Shown here one piece after another: positions 23,723 through 36,408 of a stretch of DNA of 64,000 nucleotides. Source of the DNA: Smittia aterrima (taxonomy: Eukaryota > Arthropoda > Insecta > Diptera > Chironomidae); assembly GCA_033063855.1 (NCBI GenBank), contig CP093831.1:6014001-6078000 (forward strand), read 5' to 3'. How positions within the stretch are numbered: position 1 is the stretch's first letter; every line of letters starts with the position of its first letter. A model generated the notes under the pieces. That model ran no database searches. It worked only from the letters and a program-made list of their open reading frames with translations, and was not told where the DNA came from. The translations under genes and the position numbers were made by a program.

Positions 23723-23790
23723 AATGTTATCTCGACAATACAAAATTATCATTTGAGTCGTAGAAGCAGTGACTTTCAGTTCAGTCTATT
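23723..23790 (+). promoter_or_regulatory. Conserved promoter block of acyl-CoA synthetase copy 2
   Basis: It matches 19561-19630 nearly base for base: GTTATCTCG, ATTATCATTTG, GTCGTAG, AGCAGTGACTTTCAGTTCAGT. Conservation in both copies argues that these are functional sites, although recent duplication also contributes. Confidence 0.6.
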
Positions 23791-23821
23791 TTTGCTTGTT
23801 GAAATATAAAAAAGTTTTAAG

Positions 23822-25528
23822 ATGGAAATTGTGGACAACATAATTCATCGACCAGATTTATCGACGAAATACGATGACATGCCATCGCTCGGACATTTAC
23901 TTATCACGAATCTAATGAAAGCAGGAGACAAAACGATGCTTGTCTCAGGTGAAACGGGTGAATCGTTATCAGCAGTTGAGCTTGTCGAGAAATGTATTGA
24001 AGTGGCGAAAGCTCTTAAAGCGATTGGCATAGGAAAAGGAGACGTTGTCTCGATTGTTTCGGAGAATCGACTTGAATTCGTTTTCGTAACACTTGCGACA
24101 ATATTTGTAAACGCAACTTTGGCTCCACTCAACAACAGTTACAGCGAAAGAGAAATTGAACATTCAATGAATCTTTCCAAACCAAAAGTTATCTTTGCCA
24201 GCTCATCCGTCAGCAAAAATGTGTTGAAAATAGCGAAATCTGAGAGATATCTCCGAAACATTATTTTGTTTGATGACGAGCCATCAACTGATAACAAAAC
24301 GATGCGAATGAAAGATTTTATGGATCCAAGTAAACTTAAAAATATTAGATTTGAACTTCAAGCTGTTGATAGGAAGAAAACAGTTTGTTTGATAATGTGC
24401 AGTTCAGGTACCACAGGGCAAGTATTTCATTTGATTTTTGACCTTAAATTTTAACTTTAGGATGAATTCTCTTGTTGCAGACTTCCAAAAGGAGTTCAAA
24501 TATCACAAGACAACGCCATCGCAACAATTCGTCATTCTGAAAAAGGAATTTTGAGTCACAAAAATGTTCTTTCTGAGGATATTATAGTTCTTGGACTTCT
24601 TCCACTTTTCCATGTTTTTGGCTGCTTTACTTTAATTTGTTCAATGGCAACAACTCTGGCAAAGGTCGTTTTGATTTCCAAGTTCGAAGAAAGAAAGTAT
24701 TTAAACACGATTGAGAAGTATCGATGCAATGTTTCGTTTATCGTGCCACCTTTGATGGTTTTCCTAGCTAAAAGCGAGCTAGTAGACGAATATGACTTGA
24801 GCAGCTTACGAATGATTTTTTGTGGAGCAGCTCCTCTCTCAAGTGAACTGGAAGCGGCTGTGAAGAATCGTTTGAATAATCCGAAAATGATAATTAAACA
24901 AGGCTACGGAATGACTGAGTTGACAATAGCCGTTTTGATTCCGAAAGATATTATGAAACCAGGCAGCGTTGGTGATCTCAACGAAGGAGTTTATGGAAAA
25001 GTCGTTGATGAAACAAATAAAGCTCTTGGTCCATATCAACGAGGCGAACTTTGCTTTAAAGGATCCGTTTTAATGCTCGGTTACATCAACAATGAGTCAG
25101 CAACTCGAGGAATCATTGACGAAGATGGTTGGCTCCACACAGGCGACATTGGATATTACGATGACGACTTGCAGTTCTACATTGTTGATCGAATCAAAGA
25201 ATTGATCAAATGGAAAGGCTTTCAGGTTCCACCAGCGGAAATCGAAGCTTTACTTCTTACTCACGAGAAGATTAAAGATTGTGGTGTCATTGGAAAAGCT
25301 GATGATGTTGCAGGTGAACTTGCATTGGCGTTCGTGGTCAGAGATGACGAAGGAGAATTAACAGAAGATGAAATCAAGAAATTCGTCGCTTCAAAGTCTT
25401 CAAAAGCGAAATGGCTTCACGGTGGAGTAATTTTTGTTGATGAGATTCCAAAAAATCCTTCAGGAAAAATTCTTCGACGAGAACTACGCGAACTGCTCAA
25501 AAAACATGAGCTAAAGTCAAAGCTGTGA
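23822..25528 (+). CDS. Luciferase-like acyl-CoA synthetase (AMP-forming), peroxisomal, copy 2
   Basis: Exons 23822-24417 and 24481-25528 encode 547 aa with the same structure as copy 1, including the GC-AG intron and C-terminal SKL. SSGTTGLPKGV, YGMTE, the hinge DRIKELIKWKG and NPSGKILRREL are intact, so it should be active. Divergence from copy 1 is uneven. The N-terminal 200 residues are very similar, the middle (substrate-pocket region, about residues 215-360) differs at many positions (for example AAIMICGM against CFTLICSM, and VGVLAQ against IAVLIP), and the last 180 residues are almost identical even at silent sites. This suggests different substrates kept apart by selection while gene conversion homogenises the C-terminal domain. 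Confidence 0.93.
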
Positions 25529-25777
25529 AGAGTTTGGTATTAAAAATATTCTAACTGCATTATTCATTTTTTTTAATAGATATTTCACTTTAAATTTTAC
25601 TTTGATATTTTTTTAGCGAAAAGCAATAAATTATTATTTAAGTAGAAACAATGTCTCATAAGTCACTCATCAGCTTTAAAGGCTTAGGTGAGAATGGAAA
25701 AATAGGAAATGGAATAAAACTCATGCACCGGGATGAAGCGAATCTTACGAACTAGTTCATGCAACTTGGAGGTCCCG

Positions 25778-28700
25778 TTAAGCGTTCATTTGCCGAACTA
25801 AGTCAGGACTTGGAAACTTTGTGAATCCCGTTGTAGATCTGTACGGCTTTCGATCCAAATATTCTTGAACGACTTCACTAGCAAGTAGCTCAGCCTTTGA
25901 GTGAATTTCATTGCGAATCTTCTGCTGGCGATTCTTATGATCTTGAATCATTTTCGTTAAATTTCCATGATTCGTGTTCGATGCAGGAACTTCGCTTCCT
26001 TTCACAAGTGACATCACCATTTCCTAAGAAGTTTCGATCAAAAACTATTCAAATTTAAGTAAAAGTTTAACTTACGTATTTGACTTTACGCAATTCATCG
26101 TCGAGAGCGTTCAATCGAGCGTCTTTTCCTTTTGGAACATGAAGAGGCTTAAGACTCTTCAACACCTTTTCGTATTCCTTCGCTTGTAATTTCATTCGCT
26201 CTTCTCGTTCATCGGTCAGTGCTTTCTTAAGCAACACAAGTTCCTGAGCAATATACGGAGAACTGGCAGTGATATCGAGAGCTGTGGTTGTCTTCAAGTC
26301 GCCCTTCTTGCTGCCATGAGTCTTTAACTTTTCACGAAGCGCGCCGCGTTCGTTTTCGAGTGAATCGATGTCGGATTGTAAATGGTCCATTGTTTGCTCG
26401 AACTCTTTCTCTTTTCTGTGAAAATGAAGAATTTAAATTTAAAGTTCAGATTATTAATAAGTTTTACATACTTCTCGAGAGCATCTTGAGTTTCTTCCAG
26501 TTGTTTCAGTAATTTCGTCGAGTTTGATTCGTGATCTTGTTGTAAAACGGATAATTTCTTTTCAGCCAAATCCTTTCGGATCTGCATTTCAGAAAGTTCG
26601 CTCTGCTTAAGCTTCGCGTTCATCTTGAGCTGACGGATCTCAGCTTCCTTATTCTCTAGTGTTGCTGTTAACGTCTTTGTTTCTTCGAGTTGCTTCTTGA
26701 CAATCTGTGCACGAACGACGATGGGCAGCTGAACTTTTTCGTTTCGAGCGGCAGACATGATGTCGTATTCATTATCGAGGAGATATTGCGCGAACTGAGA
26801 CATGTCAGTGTTTGCATTGGAGAGAACATTTTTGATGTTTTGCGATGCACCACGATCATCTTGTTCGTAAACTCGTTCACTCAATTGAGACAGTAATTCC
26901 CAAAGTTTGTCATGAGATATTGAAACCATCGAAGTGGCATCAGCAGCATCTGAAGTTACATAAGCCAAAACATGTTTCGCTGTTAAGTTCATCAGACTGA
27001 GAACTTTACTAATGTTTTCGGAAGTAAGCTTAATGGTCTGAAGTGTATTTGGAGACAAATTGCACTTAGAGATGGAAACATCTTGTGGCAGACGACGCTT
27101 GATCAACTTCAACTGTTGTTTAATGTTTTCAGTATTTTGAATAATGAATTGTAAGAGCAAACCACTTTCACTTGTTTCATCTCCGCCTTGAATCAATCCT
27201 CTGATGATAGCGCTGTCAGTTTCAATTGAGTCGCAAGCAGTTGTGATGGAAGCAATGGAATCACGAACCATTTGCGTCTCATTGATTAGACCTTCGTTTG
27301 TTAACAGTACTGAGTACATTGCGTTGAAGAACGCGACACATTTCTCGAGGTTCTCAGTTTGAGAGTTTTCATCGAGTTGATTCAACTTCAGAAGTTCAAC
27401 GATACCATCGATAATTTTCTCTTGCGCGATCAACTCGGGCATTGACGATCCAATCTTCAGAAGTACTTCTGGCGAGCAAGTGCTAAGTCCGAACAGGAAT
27501 TGATGCATAATCGATTGCAGATTATGAATGTAATGCAGCAGCCGAGAGCGGAAAGCAAACTGATGAACTGAGTGGTCTTGCATTATTGAATTGCGATCAA
27601 TCAACGAAACTGCACTGAAACGATCCCTCGCTTGTGCGACGATGATTCCAGCTTTGAAAACAATTCGAGAAACAAGAAGAATCACCAGAATAGCATCGTG
27701 ATCGCCGCCTCTTGCCATGAATGTTTCAGGCATGAACGCGAGAAGATATTTGATGTGCTCATTGACCTGTGTCAACTCAATTTGACGCAATTGCAAATCA
27801 ATTGCACGAGTATGAGCTTTCGATTCAGCAAACACTTGTTTGAAGTCGATCGTTTCTGCGATGCGATGTTCCTTCCCAGCATTTTGAGATTCTTGATTCA
27901 ACTTTTCTCTTAATTCTTGAGCTTGCTCATTTAGTCGCTGAACAAGTTCTCGGAATTTATAAATAGTTTGGTCACGATCAAGAACGGTTTCAAGTGCTGC
28001 GTCTTTCTCACGCAAAGCTTCGCGTTTTGCTGCTTGTGCCATGTCTAGCTCTTCGCGTAAATCAAGCTCGAGCTCATGGTTGCTTTCGACAAGTTGTTCA
28101 TGAACCTCCTCAAGTGCTTCTAGTTCTTGAACTTCCTCCTCAAGTGCTTTAACTTTATCTTCAAGCTCCATTTTCTTATCTGCAAGTTGCTCAACCATTT
28201 CCTCAGCTCCAAGTGCAGCATCGACTTGTTCTTGCAAGTCAACGATTTGAGCTTCCAATTCGTCTACTCGTGAGGAAAGTTTTTCTTTCGTTCGTTGAAG
28301 TTCGAGAACTTCCGATTTTTTCATTTCGAGTTCTTTCTGTAGTTTTTGAATTTCGTGCTTCTCATGAGCTGACAAATCGCGCATTCTTACAAGCGTTTCT
28401 CTCAACCTCGTGTTTTGCTGTTCAAGTTGCTTCAATTCATAAGCCGAAACTCCAGTGACTTCTCCACCGGCTCCACCTTCAGTACGAATCACAGATTTAT
28501 TCTGCATTTCCGTCTTGAGTATTTCCAAATCCAAAGTCAACTCTTCGATTCTTTCCTTAGCTGTTTCAAGTTCGATTTGAAGAGTGTCCGCTTTTTCTTC
28601 TGCCATTTCTTTGTCGAGAGTTATCAACTCAACATTCTCAGCAAGTTCAGACATTTCTTCTTGATGACGATCTCTTGCTTCAATCGCGTCCTTGGTTTCC

Positions 28701-30153
28701 TGTTTCGATCGTTGAAGCTCTCGTTGTAAACTTGATTGAGCATCCATAATTTTGCTCTTGAACTCTTGAAGTTGGTCATATTGAGTCTTCATTTTATCAA
28801 AGTCTCGGTATCGTTCTTTATCTTCAGATCTGCGGACCTTCAATGTCTCTAGTTTTTCACTGAGATCGCGCACTTGATTTTTCAAATCTTCATTTTCTTG
28901 TTGCGTCTGAAGCATATGAATTTTGTCTTCTGTGCTTGATGACGGAGCTGGAGACGGCGAAGTCAATGACTGTCCAGGAGTAAACTGAGGTTTCAATGTT
29001 TCTAGGAATCCTGTTTCAATAAACGATGCTCGTTTCGACATTGGCGGAATGTTATCCGGAGGCCCCATCGTAGATTTGGTTGGCTTAGGAATTTCAGATT
29101 TTTCACTGGTCACAGACTGCGAAAGCTGAGTTCTCGATCCCGAAAGACTTTGACGACTCCCTGCCAGAGAAAGTCGTGAACTGAAAATATTACAATTTAC
29201 GTTAGAACTTTGCTAAAGAAAGAGATGCTTCAGAACCTAGAAGTTGATGGTGTTATGGTTGGTTTCTTAGCTGAGATTTGTTTTACTGGAGATTTTCGTC
29301 TAACACTACGAGTTATGAGTTAATAAAGACAAACCATCCAGAATGAGGCATTGGATAAAATGAACATGTTAGTAAAATACTTCACTAATGATCTAACATT
29401 CTAACTTACGCTGTTGGTTTAGCTACGGGATTACTACCGGATAATGATACCAGCGATCTAACTGATCCGGAACTTTGAATGGTAATGAATAAAAAATGAT
29501 TTTCGATTGATAATGAGTTAGAGTTAGATAAGGCGACAAGGTGTAAAGGAGTCAAAGTTTTAATGCATCAAAAAGATTTTTGTGTGCAATTTCTGGGCTA
29601 AAGCGCATTAAAACTTACGTTTTCTTAGCGGAACTGTTAGTTTTAGTTGAAATGATAAGTTAAGTTGAAAAGTTGTTGAAAGGAAGAAAAGTTGTTAAAG
29701 GGAAAAATGAGGTAAGGAGTTGTTAAAGAGAACGTGCAGCTTACCTGCTTAGTCTTGATCTGGCTGGCTTCTCTTCAGGACTATCAGGGATTGGATTATC
29801 AGCATCGTCCAAGAAGACACATTGCGATTCTCGTACGAACATTCCATAGTTCTCTTCACACTAAAGTTAAATGTTAGTCTGGTGACTTTTAAGATCAAAA
29901 TTACTGAACTTACGGTAAAGTATGTCGTTCCTTTGATGGTTCCATTGTTTTTTCCTTTCGCTTCATCCAAAACAACTCCAACCCACCGGCCAACTAAAAG
30001 AAGAAGAAGAAGAAAATATTTTCATCAGGGCGAGAGCGGATTGATGACTCACTCACCTGCGAAAGATGTCAACCCGACATATTGAACCGTTCCTTTGATG
30101 CCTTTGTCTTTGATCTCAACCCGAGCACCATTTTTCAGCTGCTTATCAGCCAT
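25778..30153 (-). CDS. DCTN1: Dynactin subunit 1, p150-Glued
   Basis: Eight exons join in frame (30153-30057, 29993-29914, 29860-29745, 29633-29619, 29472-29410, 29180-26472, 26415-26076, 26023-25778) to 1221 aa with both small exons, or 1195 aa without them. The N-terminus is a CAP-Gly domain (GTVQYVG...VGRWVGVVLDEAKGKNNGT) that binds microtubule plus ends. A Ser/basic linker is followed by long coiled coils (CC1 with LDKEMAEEKADTLQIELETAKERIEEL) and the conserved intercoil domain (FMPETFMARGGDHDAILVLLL-type block), then CC2. Dynactin activates dynein for retrograde transport. The start is the ATG in front of ADKQLKNGARVEIK, and an acceptor just upstream (near 30162) shows a leader intron. 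Snr1 starts 334 bp away in the opposite direction. Confidence 0.96.
29410..29472 (-). other. 63-nt cassette exon in the DCTN1 linker
   Basis: Acceptor CAAAG|TTCC and donor ACAGC|GTAAGT. It encodes 21 residues (SGSVRSLVSLSGSN... in frame) and is a multiple of three, so skipping keeps the frame. It lies in the Ser/basic linker between the CAP-Gly domain and the coiled coil, where vertebrate DCTN1 has alternatively spliced exons that tune microtubule affinity. Confidence 0.6.
29619..29633 (-). other. 15-nt microexon in the DCTN1 linker
   Basis: Acceptor CTAACAG|TTCC and donor AAAAC|GTAAGT bracket 15 nt that add the residues S-A-K-K-T. The length preserves the frame. It adds two lysines to the basic linker. 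In mammals neuronal inclusion of tiny basic exons here increases microtubule binding. Confidence 0.55.
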
Positions 30154-30486
30154 TCCGACTCTGAAATGTCACGAAACAATTTGACATTTGTGCAAAAAAA
30201 ATTAGAAAACTGAAAATTTCTTTTGGTTTCACAATCGCAAGAAGAAATTAAAAAACTTCGTTTGAGAATTCTTTTGTGTTACTCAATCGTTTCTTTTGAT
30301 TTTGTTTTGTTTACCTCAATTTCTAGGAAACAGTTCAATTTAAGAAAATAAATTCATAAACATTGAAAACTGGCCGAAATTTAAGAAACTGATCGAAATT
30401 GAAATTCGGGGCGTCAAAGTCTTCTCAGCGGCATCAAAAAATTGAAAAAAATTATAAAATTGAAATAAACAATATAAAGCGCAATC

Positions 30487-31704
30487 ATGGCTGCTAGGAC
30501 GTATGGAGACAAGCCTATCAGCTTTCAAGTAGAGGATGGAGGTGAATTTTACTGCATCGGATCAGAGGTAAAAGAAACATTTTAATTTGAAGTTTGTAAA
30601 TTTGTTGTTGTAAAATTTTAGTTTCAATCAAGCGAATCTTTTCTGTTATTAATCTTACTTCTCTCATTGTAGGTTGGTTCATATCTGCGATTATGTCGTG
30701 GATCACTCTACAAGAAATATCCGGGGATGCATCGAAGAACTCTTACGAACGAAGAAAGGAAGAAATTGATGGAAACAGGAATCTCAAATCATTTATTTGC
30801 CAGCTCAGTTTCGTTATTAAGAGCCACAGAGGTTCAGGATGTCATTGATGGAAGTGACGAGAAGTACAAAGCGGTCTCTGTTCATTCATCAGAGCCGTCG
30901 GTGCCACGTGAAAGCAACAAAGCTAAGAAACAAGCTCCATGGATGCCAACAATGCCCTCAGCGAGTCATTTGGATGCTGTTCCACAAGCAACTCCAATAA
31001 ACCGTAATCGAGTTTACAACAAAAAAGTTCGAACCTTCCCAATGTGCTTCGATGACACGGATCCCAATGCAAACTTCGAGAACTCTGCTCAGTCTGAAAT
31101 GCTTGTTCCAATTCGTTTGGATATGGAGCTTGAAGGACAAAAACTTCGCGATACATTCACTTGGAATAAGAATGAGAGCATCATTTCGCCCGAGCAATTC
31201 GCTGAGATTTTGTGCGATGATCTGGATTTAAATCCAGTTCCATTTGTTCCTGCAATCTCAGCCGCGATTCGTCAGCAGATCGAGGCGTATGCGAATGAAC
31301 TGATCATTGAGGAGAACTGCGATCAACGAGTTATCATTAAGCTGAATATTCACGTTGGCAACACTTCATTGGTTGATCAAATCGAATGGGATATGTCAGA
31401 ACGAGATAACAATCCAGAAGAGTTCGCAATTAAGCTTTGCGCAGAGTTAGGATTGGGAGGCGAATTCGTTACTGCAATCGCATATTCGATTCGTGGACAA
31501 CTCTCATGGCATCAACGCACTTATGCGTTCAGTGAAGCTCCGTTATCAACTGTCGAGGTTCCCTTCAGAGCTCCTTCAGAAGCAGAATCGTGGGCACCTT
31601 TCCTTGAAACTCTCACTGATGCTGAAATGGAAAAGAAGATTCGCGATCAGGACAGAAACACCAGGCGAATGCGTCGTCTTGCAAACACGACTTCAGGATG
31701 GTAG
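30487..31704 (+). CDS. Snr1: SWI/SNF core subunit Snr1 (SMARCB1/INI1/SNF5)
   Basis: Exons 30487-30567 and 30673-31704 encode 370 aa, the length I recall for Drosophila Snr1. The N-terminal winged-helix DNA-binding region (MAARTYGDKPISFQVEDGGEFYCIGSE...LRLCRGSLYKKYPGMHRR) is followed by the two SNF5 repeats (VPIRLDMELEGQKLRDTFTWNKNE from about residue 175, and IKLNIHVGNTSLVDQIEWDMSE) and a C-terminal coiled region ending in RNTRRMRRLANTTSGW. The protein is a nuclear core subunit of BAP/PBAP remodellers and contacts the nucleosome acidic patch through its C-terminus. It diverges from DCTN1 and converges with SNAPC4 (99 bp between stops). Confidence 0.97.
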
Positions 31705-31803
31705 AAGCTCACTCTCTCGAGCGATAATTCAAACTAAATTTAATATTAATGATCGTATTTTTAATTTGACTTCAATAAAATTTTCTAGATTTAAATTTAA
31801 GAT

Positions 31804-34173
31804 CTAAGACGAATGTTTAGCTTTCTTTTCGCTTGGACCGAGATCTGTTTCAGTTGATGCCGGACGTTTATGACAAACTTGCTTTTTACGTCGGTTGAAA
31901 TGTCTTATGATGTTTGTTGCTGTCGATCCTCCATTATTTTGATATTTCATGAAGTGAGTGTTGTATTCGCTTGTATTAATCTTCGACAACATCGCTGTCC
32001 AGTAGAAGAGTGAAAAGTAAAGCTTTTGAAAGTCGAGTAAGGAATTTTGATAATCTTGAGACGGATTGGCGACTGGTAAAACCGTTTCATCCAAAGGTTC
32101 CTCGTGTTTCTTAATCAAAATTGCTCGAAGCCCAACGGCCGAGCCGTAATTCGGCGGCATAAGAAATTGAGTGTGTTTCGTGAGGAATTTCATTTCAGCT
32201 AAGATCTTCTCGTCAATATTGAACTTCAGCATTTCTCTGAAACACTGCATTTGACTTGGAGGGAATTGATGGCATCGCCAATCAGGAATGACGTACTTTT
32301 TCACATTAAACATCCTCAAAAGTATCTCAAGTTTTGTCTTGTCGAACTTCAATTCAGAAATGTTGAAATCAAGCTTGAATGTTGTACGAAAAAGCTCGTA
32401 AGCTGACGAGTTTTGCTTCTTGAACTTTTCAATTGATTTGATCTTTCTAGTTGGTTCGACTTCTTCGCTGTCATCTTTCTCATGTGATTGAAGAGCGAGC
32501 CTGTTCTTTTTGAGTTTCGTTGGTACATCAGCCACTGTCGATCCGGGATGTTTCTTTATGAAATTCGTAATTGTTAGATAACGAGTTCGACAAGCTACTC
32601 TGTTATGAGTATCCAAGATTTTAGAAATAGCCGACCAAGAATTCGAACCATTTTCCTCAACAAAGTCCATCAATTGTCTGTCCTCTTCTCTTGTCCATGG
32701 ATTAGCAACTTTATTCGTCAAAGACAGTTGATAATGATTCTTGATTTGAATATTTGAGCGACCGGGTATGAAGTCAATCGGAAGTTTTTTAAAAGCGGTA
32801 TCTCCATACTGTTCAACGTATTCGAGAATAGCTCGATTTTCTTCTTTTGTGAAGACGCCTCTTTTAGCCGTTGGACATTTCGCAATTATTAGGTAGCGAT
32901 TGTAGCATTGCGTCTTATTCCGGAAAGATAGGAATTGACCAACTTTTGTCCAATTGATATCGCCGTTAGCTGAGTATTTGCTAACTGCTGTCAAAAGTTC
33001 TTCGTCTTCCTCTTCAGTCCATCTGACGTTACTTGGACAGAGACGAGAGAAAACTGTTTGGAATTGAACAAATGTCTGAAGCATTGAGCGTCGATCGAAT
33101 TCAGATGCGACTTCGTCCCATGATTTGAAATTATTCTCCTGAGCTATATTTCCAAGTTTCTCGTTCTCTTCATCTGTAAAAGGTTCGCGATTGAGATCAG
33201 GCCGAAGATATGAGAACCACATTCCCATGCATTCCGAAACAGAATGATTGCTTTGTAGGTCGTTGAACGAGATGAGATTCCAATTGATGGCAAAGTCTTG
33301 GTAGTCATTTTGAATTGTGTTGTAGATATCGATGATTGACGATTCATTCAAATCTTGATTGTGAGAAATAAACTTCATTTTTTGAAAAGTGTTTCTGGTC
33401 TTTCTCTCCTCGCAAAGCTTCCTTGACTGTTGTGACTTAATGTACTCAACCATTTGTTGTTTAACACCTTTGATAAGCGCAACTTTCTCACTTGTTTTCC
33501 ATTTTGTGTTCGTCGGTGGTAAATCAAATGGGAAGAACTCTTTCTGTACGTTCTTTCTGAATTTGTAGTCTTCGTTAAGCGGTGCAGGATAGCTCAAAGC
33601 ATCTTTAAAGAAAGGGGCTCCACACTTTAAGTAGCTCGATCTGAAACAACTCTCATTGTCAGAAGCATTAGACTTTGCTTCATCCAGGAACATGTTGTTC
33701 TTGTGATACTGATCATCAATCTTCTGAATCAAAAGTAACACGCGATAGCGAAAGTTCAGCAAACGTTCTTTGAGTGTTCTGTTGATTAGTAAAGCATTTT
33801 CTGGATTTGGTTCGTTCTCTTCTTCATTTTCTAATTCTCTTGGTTGTTCAGAAGCCAAATATGAGAAATCTGTTGGCGGTGGAATCTAAAAATTAAATGA
33901 GATATTAAGGAATAGTCAACACACAAATTAATTACTTACATTAATCGTTTGTTTGCTGGCCTTGGATTTCTGATAGATATTCTCGAAATCTTCTTCGTTG
34001 TCATCTGGGATTTCTTCGATCGAATAACATTGATTGCTCTCGATTTTGATTTCATTCTTTGAACTGGAGGCTGCAGCCTCGAAAGCATCGTCAATTGTTG
34101 AGTTTTCAGGAAGGAACAAAATCTCACACTCATTGATGATCTTTTCTATTTCTAATGGACTATATTTCTCCAT
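31804..34173 (-). CDS. SNAPC4: snRNA-activating protein complex subunit 4 (SNAP190/Pbp95)
   Basis: Exons 34173-33940 and 33885-31804 encode 771 aa. An acidic N-terminus (EEIPDDNEEDFENIYQKSK) precedes four to five Myb repeats spanning about residues 310-540, for example WTEEEDEELLTAVSKYS, FTKEENRAILEYVEQYG and WTREEDRQLMDFVEENG. This large Myb subunit binds the proximal sequence element of snRNA promoters and works with SNAP43 and SNAP50 for RNA polymerase II and III transcription of snRNAs. The C-terminal 230 residues hold a poorly conserved region and end in a basic KKAKHSS. The assignment rests on Myb number and order; another Myb protein is unlikely. Confidence 0.88.
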
Positions 34174-34456
34174 TACTACTTAAATAAACGTTCAAAACGT
34201 TTGATCACAAAAATGTAAACATCGAGGGGTTAGCTAATGTCCATTTGAACATGTTTTGGAATACTAAGGTCACTAAAAACTTTAAATTCTGTTGACCTTG
34301 ACGAATTAATTTTCTAAAAGCTCTTCTCTTAATTCTGATTGAATAAGCGAAAAAATAGAAAGAAAAATTTTACGCATTTGGACAGAAATTCTCGCGCAAA
34401 TTTATTCAGAGTTCAGTTTGCTCTCGACTATCTTTCGTTAAAAACGTGTCTTCATC
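34174..34456. promoter_or_regulatory. Shared divergent promoter region, SNAPC4 and P450
   Basis: These 283 bp separate the SNAPC4 ATG (minus) from the P450 ATG (plus). No TATA box is obvious for either. A TTCAGAGTTCAGTTTG segment near 34407-34422 contains initiator-like TCAGTT words about 40 bp before the P450 start. Confidence 0.4.
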
Positions 34457-36289
34457 ATGATTTACTTCATTATTTCTTGCATTTTAGCCATATCTGGTTC
34501 AACATATTTTTGGTTTACTTTAAAATACAAATATTTTGAGAATCTTGGAGTTCCTGGACCAAAAGCCAAGTTTCCTTTAGGAAATGTTCCAAGTGCGGTT
34601 ACTCAATCGAGAAATGCGATTTACGACTACGATGATATTTACCAGTGAGTTTGAAATTGACTGATAGTAATGAAGGTAAATAAATATTCTACAGAGAATT
34701 CCGAGGAAAAGCTCCGTTCATTGGATACTACGAAGTAAAAACACCAAATATTTTGGTGATCGACCCAGAGACTATAAAAATTGTTATGGTAAAAAATTTC
34801 AAGAATTTCCACGACAGCAATTTCAGTCAATTGGTAAGCTTATAAAATATTCATTAAACTACTTTATGACAATTCAACGTTTTTAAAGACCGATAAGGAA
34901 AGAGATCCAATCTTTGGTCGTAATCCGTTTATGTTGCGAGGTGAGGAATGGAAACAGAAGCGAACTGAGATCAATCCAGCATTCTCTCCGAGCCGCGTTA
35001 GTGATTCATAATTATTTTATCTTGGCTTGCGATAACGAATTTATTTTATCAGATTAAAGCTTTATTCCCCCTCGTCGATGAAGTTCTTCAAAGATTATCA
35101 AAATACATCAATGGTGAGCTGAGTAAAGACAGCAAGCAACCATTCGACGCTCGTGAGATCTGTGCTAAGTACACAACAGACGTCGTCTCGAGTTGCGTCT
35201 TCAATGATGATGCTCAATCTTTTTCAAAGGAAAATCCAAAGATTCGTGAAATGGGACGAAAATTTATGCAACCTAATGCGTTTGTAACGTTCATGTTTAT
35301 GCTTAACATGATTTTTCCGTTCATGATGAAACTTTTCAAAATCAAAATCTTGGGAAAGGACGTTGATGATTTTTTTACAAATTTAATGCAACAAGCGATT
35401 GAACAGCGCGATAAGAATCCAATAAAACGCAACGACTATTTGGCGTATTTAATAGAATTGCGTGACAAAAAGAATATAAGCGAACTTGACATGGCGGCTT
35501 ATGGCTTAACATTTTTTATTGGTGAGTAGAAGATATTTCTAGAACTAGCAAATTTTACTTATAATTCACAGATGGGTTTGAAACATCTTCCGGTGCCATT
35601 ATGCACTCGCTTTTTGAGGTAACAATGACCACTCATATCAGAATTAAAAGTAAATTTAAATATTTAATAGCTCGCAGCGAACAAGAATGTTCAAGACAAA
35701 CTTCGCAATCAGATCGCAAAAATATTTGACGAAAATGGTAAAATCATTTACGACAAACTTATTGACAACGAATATTTGGATCAAGTATTTCATGAAGCTT
35801 TGCGTCTTCACCCGCCAGCAACTCTTACAAACAGAGTATGCACAGAATCATTTGAACTTGATGGTGTGAAAGATAAGAAATATAAATTGAAAGTTGGCGA
35901 CAGCATAATAATTCCCATTTATTCGATTCATCGTGATCCAGGTTTCTATAATCAGTTAAAGTATATAATTCAATTAATATTTTGAAGACTTCTTCGCAGA
36001 GTACTATTTTGAACCTGAAAAGTTTATGCCTGAACGATTTAATTCTGAGCATGGAGGGCTGAAAGCTTTTAAAGACAAAGGAGTTTATTTAGCGTTTGGC
36101 GATGGACCACGAATCTGTCTCGGAATGAGATTCGCATTGATGCAATCAAAAGCCGCAATTGCTCATCTCGTCAAGAACTTTGAAATCACCGTCAACGATA
36201 GAACTCAACGTCCTTTGGTGATCGATCCAAAGGAGTTTTTCAACGTCAAGGTAGGAGGTGTTTGGTTGGACTTCAAGCGGATCAGTTAA
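34457..36289 (+). CDS. Cytochrome P450, CYP28-like
   Basis: Seven exons (34457-34644, 34695-34833, 34889-34996, 35053-35521, 35572-35618, 35671-35941, 36000-36289) give 503 aa. An N-terminal membrane anchor (MIYFIISCILAISGSTYFWF) is followed by GVPGPK, the C-helix EEWKQKR, the I-helix DGFETSS, the K-helix EALR (ExxR), the PERF motif and the haem loop FGDGPRICLG with the cysteine ligand. All catalytic landmarks are intact. The segment NPFMLRGEEWKQKRTEINPAFSPSR-like resembles fly CYP28 enzymes, an ER family linked to detoxification; family assignment is from memory and moderate. The sixth donor (CCAG|GTTTCT) is weak but is the only one that keeps DPEYYFEPEKF. Confidence 0.92.
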
Positions 36290-36408
36290 AATTGGATTAA
36301 CTTTCGGTGGCATCAACAAAAAAAATATTAATTGAATTTAAGAGACCGTTCTCGAATTGCTTCTCGACGTTGTTCGTTTAATAATTATTTGAATTATTTT
36401 TAAAATAT

